Part shown: in pieces, positions 35,092-49,500 of the stretch | How positions within the stretch are numbered: position 1 is the stretch's first letter | Layout: every line of letters starts with the position of its first letter | Assembly (NCBI RefSeq): GCF_000247815.1 | Contig: NC_021676.1 | Span: 8,431,092-8,495,091, forward strand | Reading direction: 5' to 3' | Origin: Ficedula albicollis | Lineage: Eukaryota > Chordata > Aves > Passeriformes > Muscicapidae | Length of the DNA: 64,000 nucleotides | The notes under the pieces: generated by a model | What the model saw: only the letters and a program-made list of their open reading frames with translations | Databases searched by the model: none | What the model was told of the DNA's origin: nothing | Made by a program: the position numbers and the translations under genes

Positions 35092-36481
35092 GAAGTTAAC
35101 CACATAGGTAAGTGTTTTTCTGGGACAGGCTCAGGTGATAGAAAGGCCCACAGATAACCAGTGAAAGCAGTGAAAAAAGGGACTGTTGGCTGATAATATT
35201 AAGTGCCTTTTATCTTGGATGGCTTGAATTAAATTAAATCCTAAGCCTACCACTAACTTTCAGCACCATTGAGAGGTTTGTGGAGCCGGTTCAAGGGTCC
35301 CCTATATGTGGTTCCAGACCTTATGTCAGTGTCAGCTGCACAGAGAGGTATTTCTCAAAAAAAAAAAAAAGAGATTCTTCCTTAGTGCATCTTCTGTGCT
35401 ATAGTGCTAGGTAAGAGGGAAGGATACCACTATCAGTCAGTATGATGTCCTTTGCAAGTTTTCTCTTCCTGTAGTCTGTGCTGTCCAGCAGAGCTGGGGA
35501 GGAGGTGTGGCAGGAGAGCTGTTTTGCCCAGGTTGGCTACATCTTCCACTGTGTATCCTCTCTGGGAACTACAAGCTGCTGCTGCTGCTCACCCTCTGAT
35601 CAGTCAGGCAGGTGTGGGATCAAAATGACTTTGGGGACTTCAAAGCTGTAGTCTCAACAAAAAGACAAAGAGAGGAAAATGTTAGCACATTTGAATCTGT
35701 GAGTTCCCCATGGCAGACTGAGTTGGAGAAAGTTTGGTTAGCTGAGGCAGTGCAACTCCTCAGCACTTCCAGAATGCCCTTGTGTGTCCTTGGTGCATTT
35801 CTTACGCTGATAAACCATTACTGGCCTTTTTTTCCCTGTGAAAAAGGAGATGAAAACTACAGTCCTTGCTGGTCTGGGTTTGTCTGTGACAGCAGTGCTG
35901 TGCTTGCTGTTGTCTTCCCTGAACACTTTTTGTTCTTGAGACTCTTACTCTGATGTTTAGTCTGCCCAAGAGGGAGTCACAGCTTTCTGCTTTTCTCTTG
36001 TTTTCATGTGATGTGTCCTGCCCTTTGCTTTTATTTTCCTTTTCATGCTTTGCTTCAAAAAACAGCCTCACTGTTCTTCCCTGAATCAGGTCAGTGGGGT
36101 GCTGATGGGCAGCTCTTTGGATGCTGGCACTGCACCAGGCTCATAATCTTAGTAGGAACCATTTGCTTCTGTCTGGATAAGAAATGGAGTGTGTGCTTTA
36201 GAGAGGGTTTTATTCCTTGTCAAGTGACCATCACAGCACTCTCCTCCCCGGACAAACACTGGTTCTCAGAGCTGTTCCTAATGTAGCAAATGAAAGGTAG
36301 AAATGGCTCTGCCAGAGATGTTGACCCCAGTCACTGGTGTGAACTCTCCTGCAGTGCCCACCCCCTCTGAGGAGCCACAGGGGCCAGGGGCTCTCCCCAG
36401 CAGCCAGGATGAACAGGGTACCCTCACTCTGTGACAAGCATTGCTGTGTTAGCTGTCCTTTGGTGGCCAGGTGAAGGAGAT

Positions 36482-36611
36482 TAATAATTTCATTTTCCAG
36501 TTCACTGCAGGGAAGTCGCTGGAGGCTGTGCTGTGAGGGTTTGAACCTAATAATTTCATTTTCCAGTTCACTGCAGGGGAGTCGCTGGAGGCTGTGCTGT
36601 GAGGGTTTGAA
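36482..36611. repeat. 66-bp tandem duplication
   Basis: 36,482-36,545 and 36,548-36,611, starting TAATAATTTCATTTTCCAGT, with one A/G difference. Confidence 0.93.
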
Positions 36612-37226
36612 GTGGTTGGGACAATCTCTGCAAGAACATTCATGGGTGTATGGATAAGGAAGTGAACCTCACTGTGCTGCTACTGGAATTGTGCATCACA
36701 ATGCTTTTCATTTAACTTGGGTTTGGAAAAGCTTAGTGTTTGTGAAAATGCAAATTCTTTAACTCATCAACTTCTTCATTTTCTATCCCACATCTAATAG
36801 ATATTTGATAATTAACAATAAAATTTCAGATTAGTTTTGATGTAAACCAGATTTGTTTCTAATGTAAAAAACCAGAACAATATTTCATATGAAATAGTGA
36901 CTGCTGCCCCTTCAGTGAACTGCTAAAAAGCAGAACAATAGCTGGCTTGCATGCTTTAGAAGTCACAAATAACATTTTGAATGGTTTGGATCATAATGGC
37001 TGTATTCATCACCCCCTACAGATTGGCTCTCATAATCAAAACTTTTTCTCTATATGTTGTGTGACTTAAGGCATGCCTGTAATTCCAGAGGGATCCTTGT
37101 AGATAGTATTTAATCAGTCATATGGAACAATGTGTATAAATTCCTATGACTATATGGAAACTCTATTCAATTCAATATCTTGCTGTGAAGACACAACACA
37201 CAAAATAAGTAAAAAAAAAAAAAAAA

Positions 37227-37263
<37 letters not shown>
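37227..37263. other. 37-nt G run between duplicated A-rich segments
   Basis: The segment AAATAAGT plus a poly-A run (from about 37,203) is followed by 37 G, then the same AAATAAGT plus poly-A again (37,264-37,288). This looks like two read ends or contig ends that decayed into G after poly-A and were then joined. Confidence 0.9.
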
Positions 37264-37264
<1 letters not shown>

Positions 37265-37529
37265 AATAAGTAAAAAAAAAAAAAAAATTAAAAGGCTTTA
37301 ATGAACAAAACAAAGACTCTCTGTTGTAATTTCAAAATTACCATCCTTCAAAGAAGTGCACAGTGATAAAGTCATGAGGAGTAGGAATTGAGTCCCAAGG
37401 AACCTTTTTTTCATATCCTTACTTTTGGTTTTGCAGCTGGGCAAGCAACTGGGATCATGGCCTCTGTAATCAAAGCACTTTCCTATAGCAAACCCTATAG
37501 GTTGGATATTTTCTCATTTAACTCCAGCT

Positions 37530-38080
37530 CGCAGCTCAGCTGCACACAGTTGTTCCAGCCCTTCCCCTCACTGGGGTGTGGGGGGAGAATCAGAAGGGTA
37601 TAAGTGAGGAAACTAAATACAGTTTAATAAGTAAAGCAAAAGTCACTCACACAGGCAAAGCAAAACAGGGAATTCATTCACAGCTTCCCAGGGCAGACAG
37701 GTGTCCAACCATCCCCAGGACAGCAGAGCTCCCTCACTCTGGGAAGACACTCAGAACGTCCCCGCTCCTTTCTTCTGACCCAGCTTTATACCAGTCAGCT
37801 GCTGCCACAGGGTCTGGGATGTCCCTTGGATCACTTGAGCTGAGCTATCGTGGCTGTGTCTCCTCCCAAAGCCTTGTTGCACCCCCTGCAATTTTTGGGT
37901 GGGGTGAGAAGCAGAAAAGCTCTTCCCTTGACTCTGTGTCAACGCTGCTCAGCGGTAAGGAAAACATCCCTAATCACCAACACGGTTTCCAGCACAAATC
38001 CGAAACACAGCCCGCTACCGTGGAGAAAAAGAAATTGAACGCACCCCCAGCCAGCACAGAGATGCTCAGTAGAAAGGTCT
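37530..38080 (-). mobile_element. Probable degraded LTR of an avian endogenous retrovirus
   Basis: The stretch AACACGGTTTCCAGCACAAA, TCCGAAACACAGCCCGCTAC, together with the preceding GTAAGGAAAACATCCCTAA, resembles the reverse complement of LTRs common in songbird genomes. There is no internal coding region next to it, so it is at most a solo or truncated LTR. The boundaries are approximate and the family call is from memory. Confidence 0.5.
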
Positions 38081-38292
38081 TGTCCTGGATCCAGCTTAGC
38101 CTTGCAGGAACACCCGGCAGAGCAGGGAGAGCAGCAGCCCAAGCGGAGCCGTGCCCCATTCCCACCGAGTCTCCGTTGTTCTGAGCATCCAGCCCGTTCA
38201 GCCGGCGGCTGCTGGCCTGGCCGAGCCCCGGCACACGGTGCCCTCTCTGCCCTCGCTGAGCCCCGGCTCAGCCCCCGCTGCCCGAGGCGCTG

Positions 38293-39298
<1,006 letters not shown>

Positions 39299-39326
39299 GG
39301 GGCGGCAGCGGGAGGAGCCCGCGGCG

Positions 39327-39404
39327 CTGGGCAGGGGAGAACTGGGCAGGGGATGCGCCGGGAGCCTGGGCAGGGGAGAGCCGGGCAGGGGATGCGCCGA
39401 GAGC
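39327..39404. repeat. 39-bp tandem repeat, G-rich
   Basis: Two copies (39,327-39,365 and 39,366-39,404) of a unit beginning CTGGGCAGGGGAGA and holding GGGCAGGGGATGCGCCG. Spaced G tracts give it quadruplex potential. It lies just after the long G run. Confidence 0.85.
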
Positions 39405-39523
39405 GGGGAGAGGAAGAGGAAGGGGCTGGAGAAAGGGCAGAGCCGAGTCGGGGCTTGGCGGAGCGAGGGATGCGCAGGGCGCGTCGGGGCAGGATTTGGG
39501 AAGCGCTGGGCAAGGGATGAGGA

Positions 39524-39548
39524 GGGCAGGGCAGGGCAGGGGCCGGGG
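39524..39548 (+). other. Canonical G-quadruplex motif
   Basis: G tracts at 39,524-526, 39,529-531, 39,534-536, 39,539-542 and 39,545-548, with loops of one or two bases, form a textbook intramolecular quadruplex sequence on the + strand, downstream of the presumed DOCK11 start region. Confidence 0.7.
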
Positions 39549-42500
39549 ATCTCTCTTTGGGGTCCCCTCCGGGTGGGTTGTGCCGTGCCACCCCGCCGGG
39601 CACCGCACCCCGCCCAGCGCTCCGAGCCCCGAGCATCGCGGGGAAGCGGCGCCTCGTCCTGCCGAGCGCTGGGGCTGGGTGGTGACAGCGGGAACTCAGG
39701 CAACCTGTGAGTGCGGGGCTCTGAGCAAACAGGAGCGACAGGGGCGGACAGTGGGAAACCGGCACGTGGATAGGGCAGGACCGAAGGGCGCGACCTGGCA
39801 AGGTGGGAGGCACAGGCGCCGGCCCGATACATCCCGGGAATGGCGCTCCAGTGTCGGGGTGGGGAGTCGAGTGCGTTATCAGCCGCGTTCCATCCCGGCG
39901 TGCGGGATGCTGCAGCAGGTTGTCTTTGTTGTGCTCACAGCTGTGCCAGCGGCGGTGCTGTGCCCTGGGAGGATGCCGGGCTCAGCTCGCAGCTTCCCGG
40001 GGCTTTGTTGGATATGTTTCACTGGTGCTCATTGAATCCCTTTAATGTGCAATCAACTTTGACCTTGGCTTTGATGGAAGAAAGGTTAGGCAGTGGGATA
40101 TGCAGAAAGTGCAGTACAAGTTCAGCAAATAATTCCCATTAGTTCTCTACTATTAGATTGAATGGCGTGTGCTGTTAAATAAATTGAGAGGTGTGAACAT
40201 TTCTTTTAAAAATGGAATTTTCTTGTAAATTTTCAGATTTCTAAGCCTGAAAAAAAACCCAAACCAGCCAGATTGCCTTGTGCTAGTTTTTGCTTCCCAT
40301 GTGCAGTTGTTTGGGGATCCTTATGGGCTTCCGTGCGATTTGCTTTCCCTCTTTCATTAACAATGCACAAAGGCTTTGTACAATCTAATGGAACTTTCAG
40401 TTATAAACAAAATTGCATATATAGGACCAGAAGAGCTTTGGTATCCTACAGGCAAATGGTATTGTGCTGCCTGTGCGAGGTTCCTTCTCTCAGAAGGGGA
40501 AGGGATGGGTGGGACTGCAGATGAAGATAAATAAAACCTTGACAGGAACCCAGAGGAGCCATCAGAGTCTATCAGGCAGCCACTCTTTTTTCTGATCCTC
40601 TCTAGGGGTTCATTGCCCATGCTGTCCCTGCCAACTTCTCTCTCTTTCTGGCAGGCAAATCCCCAGAGCTGCGGTGCTGCCTCGTGTGTTTGCAGCCAAG
40701 CACCAGAGGAGGGTGAGGACAGGTGTTCCTGATCCCCAGGTCCTGGCAGAGTTTCCTGCTTTCGATGGTTCAGCAGCAGTGGATAAATCCCAGCACTTGT
40801 GCATCACTGGGAAGAGCCATAAGGCACTGCAGAGATCAGGGGCTGGGGAAGGAGGTGGCACAAGCTTATAGGACTGTCTCAGATGGCCTTTTGACCTTCC
40901 TCACTGATTAAGGATGAGGTTTGCTCCAGCAAAAAGCTGTCTCCCCTCTATCTAGCAGCTCATAATCTTTGTGAGGAAGGGATATGTGTGTGTGCAGGGT
41001 ACAGAGAGGATCCTGGGAAATGGTGAGGAGTGGTGGAGCGAGGGTGAGACATCATAGTTTCTGATCCTGTTCCCAAGGTGAGTCTCAGTTTTGGTGCTGA
41101 TGGTGCTGGGCAGCTGCAGAGCATTGTGTGAGCACTTCCCCATCCCATCTCTCCTCTCCTTGCCACAGCCAGTGTGGGGCAGATGGAAGGGCCCAGCATC
41201 AGGACTGTGATCCCTCACCCTGGGGCAGTGCTGAGCTCAGGGGTGCCTCTGGGATGCAGGGGGTGGCCAGTGGGTACAGGGGGAGTAGGAGCTGGCATTT
41301 GATAACTGGATGGAGCAGGCTGGCAGCAAGTGATGCACTGTGTCCCAGGATGTCACGAGCTGGGACTTTCTGAAGCAGACTGCAGTTGCACTGGAGCCTT
41401 TGCTGTCAGGATCTCATCCTCTTCCTGCATCCTGGGCACAGCAGGTGATGTTGAGTCAATAAAAAGTATGTGAATAGTTTAATACTTGCCCAGTAATCTT
41501 GTCAAGTGCCTTGGCTGTCTGCTTGCCTTGGGGCAATCACAGCTGAAAGCACAGGTATCTCTGGGGGTGAGCAGAGCTAATGCTGCAGGTAGCAGAGCAC
41601 ACACCTGCATCCCCAGGAGGAGTGGGCACCGTGGGGCTCTTTCAGTGTGTTGGTTGAGCTCAGCACTTTGCATTCAGGGCACTCCTTGAGACAAGGAGCT
41701 GTCTGGAGTAAGATGCTGTTTGTAGTCAGTGAATGAAATGCTCATAAATGAAAACACCTCAGTGAGGAAAGCTTTTAATGTCATGGAAGTGGTCAGCTTG
41801 TACAGAGCCACAATGTGTGTGTTAAAGGAGGTCCCTCTCTAGCCAGCAGTGCAGTGTCCAGCCCGAGGGAGTGCAGTGTCTGGTACAGTGTGGTTACAAA
41901 GCTGCTGTCTTACAGGTGCAGTGAAGCCCTTGCCATCTTATTGCTGTTCCTGGTTTTTGATTTGTGCCTGGCTAGTGCAAGGAGAATATTTATGTTGTTG
42001 ACTTTGGCAGGCTTTGCTCCTTTGTGCTTGTGCAGGGGAAGCAGAGCTTTATGTGGTGGTGGTTGGCAGTGGGGAGAGGTTGTCCCTTCCCAAGGTGTCC
42101 TGGAGTGCCTGTGTCCACACACTGCCCTTTGGACCAGCTGCTAGGATGCAGTCAGGGCTGTTCCTGTCAGGGTAAGCTGAGCTGTAACCTGCAGCAGTGG
42201 TGGGGAGCTCAGGGGCACTTTGACCCTGTGGGAAGCACGGGGAAGGATGAAGTGCAGTTCACTTGGGGCTCTTGTTCCCTCTTACTCTGCTGCTGTCCCC
42301 AGCATCCCAGCCATCATTCTGGCCTTGCATCTCCTTCACAGCCAGGCTGTGTAGGGGAGGAAAAGTTCAGCAGGGATCCCTGAGAGCAGGCAGAGCCCTG
42401 CAGAGCAGCCCTGGGAGTGCCGGGTGCTGCTCTGTGGGAACCCTGCTGCTCCCTGTGCTCCTTTCCACGAGAGGCTGCAGGGCTGATTGTATCAATTTCA

Positions 42501-43903
42501 GCTTTGAATGGTCCCTGATGTGTGCTACTGATTACAACTGGGGAGGAAGTTTTGGCAGGCTAATTGACAAATAATGTCACTGTTTAAATAAACAGACAAA
42601 TTTAGTGGAAGTATTTATTGGCAGGTGGGATAAATGACACACTTGAGAGATAAAGAGAAATTTTAAGATTGGGTTAAGAAAGGAGCAGTCAAAACTCAAG
42701 TGTGATAACTTTAACCATTCTTAATCAAAAGATCTGCAGCTTAAACCTTGGGGCACTAACAGTAAAATACTGTGTTAGAAGTGCAACCTCAGAGCCAAAG
42801 TGCTGATGGTACCTGGGAGAGACATCTGGGCTAGAGCTGAAAGAGAGCAGCCAGGGACCTTTGCAGTGCATGGAGATGGGTGATTTTGGCTCAGACCTTC
42901 AGTGCAATCTCCCTGCTCCCATCCTCTGATGCTGCTGAGTAATAGTGGGGAAGTTGAGCAGCAAGGCAGGAGAGCCCTGCTCAGAGGCACTGGCTGATGT
43001 GGGACCTGGGCTGCAGAGCTCAGACACCTGCCAGCAGGATGCACATGTGCTCAGTGTGCAGTCCTTGCTCTGATGGAAGGGCCTGTGCACCCCTCCTTCA
43101 CCCCATCTGCACCCCTGGAGTGCAGTGGGGCATCGTGGAGTTGAGCAGTTTAAGAGCACACGTGTGTGAATGAGATCCTGGGTCTTCTGACACTGCCAGG
43201 CCAAAGCAAAGGCTCTTCCTTCTGCCTGAGGACCCAAACCAGCTGCACTTGTTTGGGTGGATGTGAGGCCAAGGCTGAGACCCCCTGTGCCTCCCCTGTC
43301 TCTTTGGGATGTGCTCAGCAGCTCTGGGGCCCTGCAAGGAGAGGGGGCTGTGTCTCAACAGCAGCTTTTCCAGAAGTGTCGTTCTCTGTGTCGTGACAGA
43401 GAAATTAAAAGTGTGGGAGGCAGGAGATCAGAGCAGCAAGCACTTGACAAAACACAGATGATGCATTTTCCCACAGTGCTGCCAAACCCAGTCATCTGGT
43501 GGCAATTTGAAGTCTCGCACAATTGCTCTGATTTTCTTTAGATCATTTCTATACAGTTTAACTGAAGATGCATTTACTGCTTTGCCATGAAGACTTTGGA
43601 AAGGTTGCAGAGCCAGAATATCTTATCTGAGAAGGAGCAGCTGCAAAGGATTGCCTACACTGGGTCAGCCAGGCCAGGGGAGCATCTCTGGGTACCCCAG
43701 GGCACGCCTTGGTGGCACCCAGGCACCCTTAGGTCGGGGCCATGCATCTGCCAGCAGTGGGAGTGCTTGCAAATAACCGTGTGGATCCTTGCCATGCAGA
43801 GGTATTCAGAGCAAGTGTCTGCTCCCTGTGTTCCATGGTGCTGTGGGATGTGCTCCCTGAAAGCTCCCCATGAGAGGGTGGGCAGCGTGCCAGGAGGAGA
43901 TGA

Positions 43904-44003
43904 GTTTTGTTTGATGCTGGGTGGCTCAGTTTCAGTCAGACCCAAAAGGTTTTGTTTGATCCTGGCTGGGCTGGGTGGCTCAGTTTCAGTCAGACCCAAA
44001 AAG
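43904..44003. repeat. Imperfect direct repeat of about 45-52 bp
   Basis: GTTTTGTTTGAT...GGGTGGCTCAGTTTCAGTCA, repeated from 43,904 and from 43,949, with a short insertion in the second copy. Confidence 0.88.
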
Positions 44004-46472
44004 GAGATATAAAGCTCCTTAATAGTGATACTGAGGAGGTTTTGACTGGAGGCAAAAAAGCATTTTGTTCTTTTTGTGGGCTTTTTTTTTTTCAGCTTAA
44101 ACTACATTATTAGTGTCTCAATTTATGCTCATGCAGAGGAAATCAGCTTTCTGCATAGAATCCTCTTTTAATAAGCTAAATTCACTTTGATCAATGTGAA
44201 GCCTGTTTATATGCAGCGTTTGTAGTGATCTTGGCACTCAAGAGAGACAGAATATATGCGTGTTCCCTCTGGGGGTAGTCAACATGCTGTGTTTGCACAA
44301 TTTACATAGAAAACCAGACATATATGAGGCATGGGAGGAAATTCTGCCCCTGTGTAAGTGGGCGGGAGTTTTGCTGTTGGTTTAACCAGGGCAGGGTTTG
44401 CCTGCTGTGCCCGGTGCCTCCAGTGTTGGCCACCTCAGCTGGCCCTGGCTACTCCTGTGGAAGCGTTCATGCAGAGAATGTTGTTCACAGGGGCTTATTC
44501 AAGAAAACACTTAAAAGCATTCTTAAAATTCATCACATGCTTTCCTGAATCGGGGCTCCTGTGCCTTGAGGGGCTGGATTTAGCCCAGGGCTGGCTGAGT
44601 GCCAGGGCAGTGGCCAGGTTTGCTCCTGCCTGAGCACACACCAGTTGTGGAGTGGATGAAGGGCACAGCTTGATGGGGAGGAGCAAGGCTCCAAGTACAC
44701 TCTGCAGCTATATGGGGACAAATCTCTGGCATACCTCCTACTGATACCCAGTCCTTAAGAGATGGAGTAATCCCTTGCTCGTCTGTGAGTGTCTGTGTGC
44801 TGAGGTATGACTGCTACAGGATGAGCTGCAGTCAATGTGTCCAGTTCTTGAGGTTTTTGGAGACAGTGACAAGCTTTTGATGGGCACAAAATCTTATCCT
44901 TCCCAAGGCATCATTTAAATGTTTGCATCCTCCTGCCTGTTATAGGAAAGCTCTAGGAAGAGAACAAACCATTCAGCCCCTGTATGTGTTTATCTCTTAC
45001 CACATTTTGATAGCTGGGGTTTTATTACTCTCTGGGCAGGGTTGAGAGTGGTTGGTTCTGTGCTGAGGACAATACCATGAAAATGCAGGTGTCCCTGCAT
45101 TGGCAGCATCTGCCCCAGCCCACCACTGTCAGTGCAGTGAAATGCCTGGAACAGATGGTTGGTGGTGCCTGCAGCTGATGCCAGCTCTGCAACTGGGATT
45201 TGAGCACTCAGAATCCAGTGAGGGGATGGCTCCTGGGCTTTGTTTCAGCCTGTTCTGGTATCTGGAGATATTTGCAGGTATCTCTCCCAGCACCAGGAGC
45301 ATTTGGACCAGCACTACCTGCTGTAGAGTGTAGTATAGCATCATTTTCTATATGCAGCTGGGTGGCTTTTTCATCATTTCACTTAGCCCTCTGCATGCTG
45401 ATTTATTATCTCTAATGGTGCAAAATTGCACAAAGCTTTTGACATTTCTGTGGCCTGAGAATGCAAGTCATGGTCACACACAGCAGCTGAACAGCAGCCA
45501 GACATGGGGTGCACGTGTGCTTCAGCATCCCTGGTTAATTGGCCTCCTCACTCCTGCTTTGTGCAAGGAAGAAAAGAGAGTTTCTTATACCTTTGTGGCC
45601 ACTGTTGTCATCTTAAAAATGCTGGGATATGTTTTCCTGACACCAGCTCTTTCCATCTCTTTCATTCCCTTTAAAGTACAAATCAAAGCTCTCCCTTGCT
45701 GGCTCCTCTTTCCTTCAACACAGCCCTGACTTATCTTTACAGTTTTTCCCTGCCTCCTGCTGCTTCTCTAATGGGGTCAGGGCTGCTTGTTCCTGACCCC
45801 TTTCTCACCCCTCTCTCTCGCTGAAAAGCAGTTTCTTCTCTCCCCTGTTAATATCTCCTGTCACAGGACTGTTCCTGGGGAGTGGTTGCATCGGGAAGGA
45901 GACTCTGTGCTGGTCCCCAGCATTCCCCACTCCCTCCTGCTGCCCCTGGCTCCGTGTGGGTGACATCCCCACTGCAGCCTGGCCTCTCTGTGCCCTGAGC
46001 AAGGACACTGCATGGGAGGAGCCAGGAAAGCCACCTCTGCCCTGTGCAGCAGTGGGAGCTGGTGGTGTCAGAGTGCTGTGCCTTGCTCTGCAGAGCCACA
46101 CATGTGCCTGTGTCCTGGCAGTGGTCAGGAGCTGGGGTGTGGGCTGGGCTGCAGCATCTGGGTGTGGAGCAGGGCACGTGTCCCAGAGGTCTGGAGGAAG
46201 CCAGGGCTCAGAAGGGCAGCTGCCTCTGTGTCTGCCAGGGCTCTGTCAGCCTGCCAAGCTCAGACTCTGTGTGCAGCCCTGTGGGACATGGGGGGTGCTG
46301 GAGCAGGGACTCAAGGGAGTCGTTGTGCCAGCCAGAAAGGGATGGGGGACACAGAGACACGAGAGGCTTGGCAGGAGCTGCATTTGTGACAGGAGCAGGT
46401 AGAAAGGTCATGGTCAGGGGAGGGAAGGGGACTCCATCTCTTGGAGGGAGATGGTGCTGGCTGGGGTAGGCT

Positions 46473-46592
46473 GAAAGCCCACAGAGCTGGTGTCAGGGAA
46501 ACAAACCCAGCTTCCAGCAGAGAACTGCTGGGCAGAAAGCCCACAGAGCTGGTGTCAGAGAAACAAACCCAGCTTCCAGCAGAGAACTGCTG
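46473..46592. repeat. 62-bp direct duplication
   Basis: 46,473-46,530 and 46,535-46,592, starting GAAAGCCCACAGAGCTGGTG, with one G/A difference. Confidence 0.93.
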
Positions 46593-49500
46593 TCCAGGGC
46601 ACTTTGGGGTTCCAGTAGAGTTGCACTGGACTCAGGCAGGTTTTCCTTTCCCTCTGTGCCTCGGGAGCCCCAAACTCTCCCTTGCCCTGTTGCACGATAC
46701 CGACAATTGTACTGATGTTTTTATCTGGGGAAGCTTTGAGGTGCTTCTGTTGACAGCAGCGTTTTGTCTGTGGGTGGGTTAAAGCCTTGAAGAGTTGTCC
46801 CTTGCAGAGCCCATCCACAGTCTCTCCTGCTTTGCTGGGGGAGCAGAGTTTACCTTTACAGCCCCTTTGCCCCTGTACCCAGTGCCTGCAGCCTGAAAGT
46901 GGAGCGCAGATGAGGCTGAGAGAGCTTCCTGAGCTGCCGAAGCCGCCGCTGCCAGGCTGGGTTTGGCTGCACTGCTGGGGTGTTCGCTGTCTTGCTGAGG
47001 CAGCCCAAAGCTGGCCTGTGGCTTCCTGCTCTGCTCTGCTCTTCCCCAGTGCTGCTCCATGGTTGGGCAAGTCTCTTTTCCTTGTCCTGGCCCTGTCCTT
47101 GCCCCAGTGTGGCTGGGAGTGTTCCCTGCTCGCCCGGGGCAGCGGCTGCGCTCTTGGCTCAGCCCTGCGTGCGAGAGGTTTCCAAGAGAAAAACAAGAGT
47201 TTGAGACAGACAGGAAAGGGAGGGGTTCTGCTTATGTGCCATTAATTGCTTTAAGATGTTCTGGAGCTGGCTATTCTGGATTTGGATGCTAAATATAAAA
47301 CTGATACTACATAAATAAATGATGAAATACAAGTGACATCTGAAAAGCACTTTGGGATGTTCCAGTTAAGAACCTAAATAAATAACATGTATTATTGTTG
47401 TTGTAATTACTATTTTCCTGTTTTAGCATGCCTGTGCTTACAGAATGTTTTGAGAAGTCCTATCTGGCAGAAATTCAGCTGTCCCATAGAAACCAGTACC
47501 TTTTTGCCAATTTCTATTAGCTCTATTATTTTTGAAGGAGAAAATCAAAGCTGTGACGTGTTTGCACATCTCTCATGCTCTGCAGCAGATGCTCAGCTGG
47601 ATGCAAGTGCAGTTTGGCTGATGTAGAGCTACCCTGATCCCTCCCTCTGCTCCTCAAGAGGGGCTGGGTTTGGGCCAGGATGTACCTGTGCAGGCAGGGA
47701 CTCACGGGACTTCAGGTGCTGTGGCAGTGTCACTGAGCTGTCACTGTCACACAGAAGCACTTGGTGATCCTGAGGAAGATCTGGCACAGGGGACAAGAGT
47801 ACTGAAGGCGATCTCACGTGCTTGCCCTAGTGCACTGCCCTGTGCACCCTGGATCACCTCAAGTGTGTGCTCGTGCCAGACGTGGGTCATGCCCCCAGCT
47901 GCCACTTGCCAGTGCTTTTCCTGCTGCCTCTGCACTTGTTCAAGCCATCATTTTCAGAGGTGGTGTGTGACGGTGCAGTGCAGCTGGGCTGGAGTGGCAG
48001 CACTGCCTCCTAGGCTGGGCCACTCACACTTGGGCTGTGAACTCTCCCTGCTTCATTGCAATGCAGCTGTTTTCTGAGGGCTCTTTGCTTAAGTGATTAT
48101 GCAAGAATCTCAGGCTTTCAGGGAAAAAAGTGTTCCTGCCCCTTGTGGCAGCGGAACTCTGCTTCAGAATGGGATCTGCTAAAGGCTGTGAGCTGTGGAG
48201 TTCACTTCCGAGTAAGTGGAAGGAAGGCTCATATGCTGATTATTCTGGCTTCCTGCAATTTCTAAACCAATTTGAAGACACTTCAAGGCCTGAATTCCTT
48301 TTATTTGACAGGCCTAATAATGACAGGTAAATGTTTTCATGTCTACACTGACATCAACTTTTTGACTATTTCTTCAAGCCTTCTCCAAGCTGGTGTCTCA
48401 CACCAATACTGTGTCGCTCTCAGGGACAGCACTGTGGCTTTTTCACTGGAGAGTGGGCATTACATTGAAAAAAGAGACATCCAGCTTACAGAACACCCAG
48501 AACCAGGTTCTGGTGCCAGCCAGGGCCGTGGATGCAGGAGAGGAGAGGTGTGGGTCGGTGAAATGCTTTTGCACAGAGCTTGGGCGGGGTGGAGGGAAGC
48601 CCAGGAGAGGGGGCTGGCTCTCCCTCCCAGCTTTCAGATGGAAAGAGTGACTCATTGCCACTGCAGATGTTTTCTTGCAGGGTGCCAGGACTGTGCACTC
48701 GTCCTCCCCTTCCCCATGAGATGGCTTTTTATTTCTCTGAGTTCCTGTAAGGTGCAGCCATCTCCATGCAACAGAGAGTGGGGCACAGCACCTGGTGCTG
48801 CTGGCCCTGCATTTAGAGCTGCAGTGTGGCACAGTCTGCATACACACTCAGAACTGCTGCATGGAGATGGGACTGTGTGGCCTCTGGCCCCTGTCTAATG
48901 ACCCCCTTAGCAGTGATGTGTTGCTGTTTAGGAGGTTGCTCTCCTGCTGCCCATGGAGGGCTGTGCAGAGCCTTGCTCTGAGCTGTGCTTGCACCTGATC
49001 ACTCCCTGGCAGGCTCCTTCTCCCCACAAATTCCTTCTTCCCTTCCTGATTGCCCGTGGGGCTCCTCTCCTGTCTGCAGTGCACACCTTCTCTGCCAGCC
49101 CCTCTTGGCCATCTCCTGCCTCTCACAGCTGCACAGCCCAACCTTTGCACAGTTCCTGCTTCCCACGATGTGCCCCCTGCACAGATCCTTCCCCAGATGG
49201 GTAAAACCCCCATCCCCCATTCTGCCCTCCTCTGCACCACCTTGGGCCAGTTCCTGAGACCCTTCCTTCTCCATGCTTCCCCTGCTCCTCCTCCTTCTGG
49301 TGAGGTTTTCCTCCTTTGCCTTTTCACAGATGCTCTGTGTTTGCATGCCCACCTTACAGCCCATCCCTCTCACCTGTCCCAGGTGCAGCTGTGGTGTCTC
49401 AGTGTTTTGATGTCTTCAGCAGAGCCAGGATTCCAGGACATTTTTCTTGTGTTTTTAAACTTCCTTCTTTCTGGCCAGTGTAAAAATACTTTTGGCCTGC

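Larger units (their letters stand above)
33370..37200. other. Intergenic DNA between WDR44 and DOCK11
   Basis: No gene recognised. Four direct duplications are listed separately. The part at about 36,650-37,160 is AT-rich and repeat-poor. Confidence 0.65.

Noticed and set aside
37530..38080. Intact endogenous retrovirus
   Set aside because: Only an LTR-like stretch is seen. There are no gag, pol or env reading frames around it.
45956..47245. Overlapping ORFs of 110-213 codons on both strands
   Set aside because: GC-rich DOCK11 intron with few stop codons by chance. The peptides are Ser/Pro/Cys/Trp-rich without domains and overlap each other on both strands.
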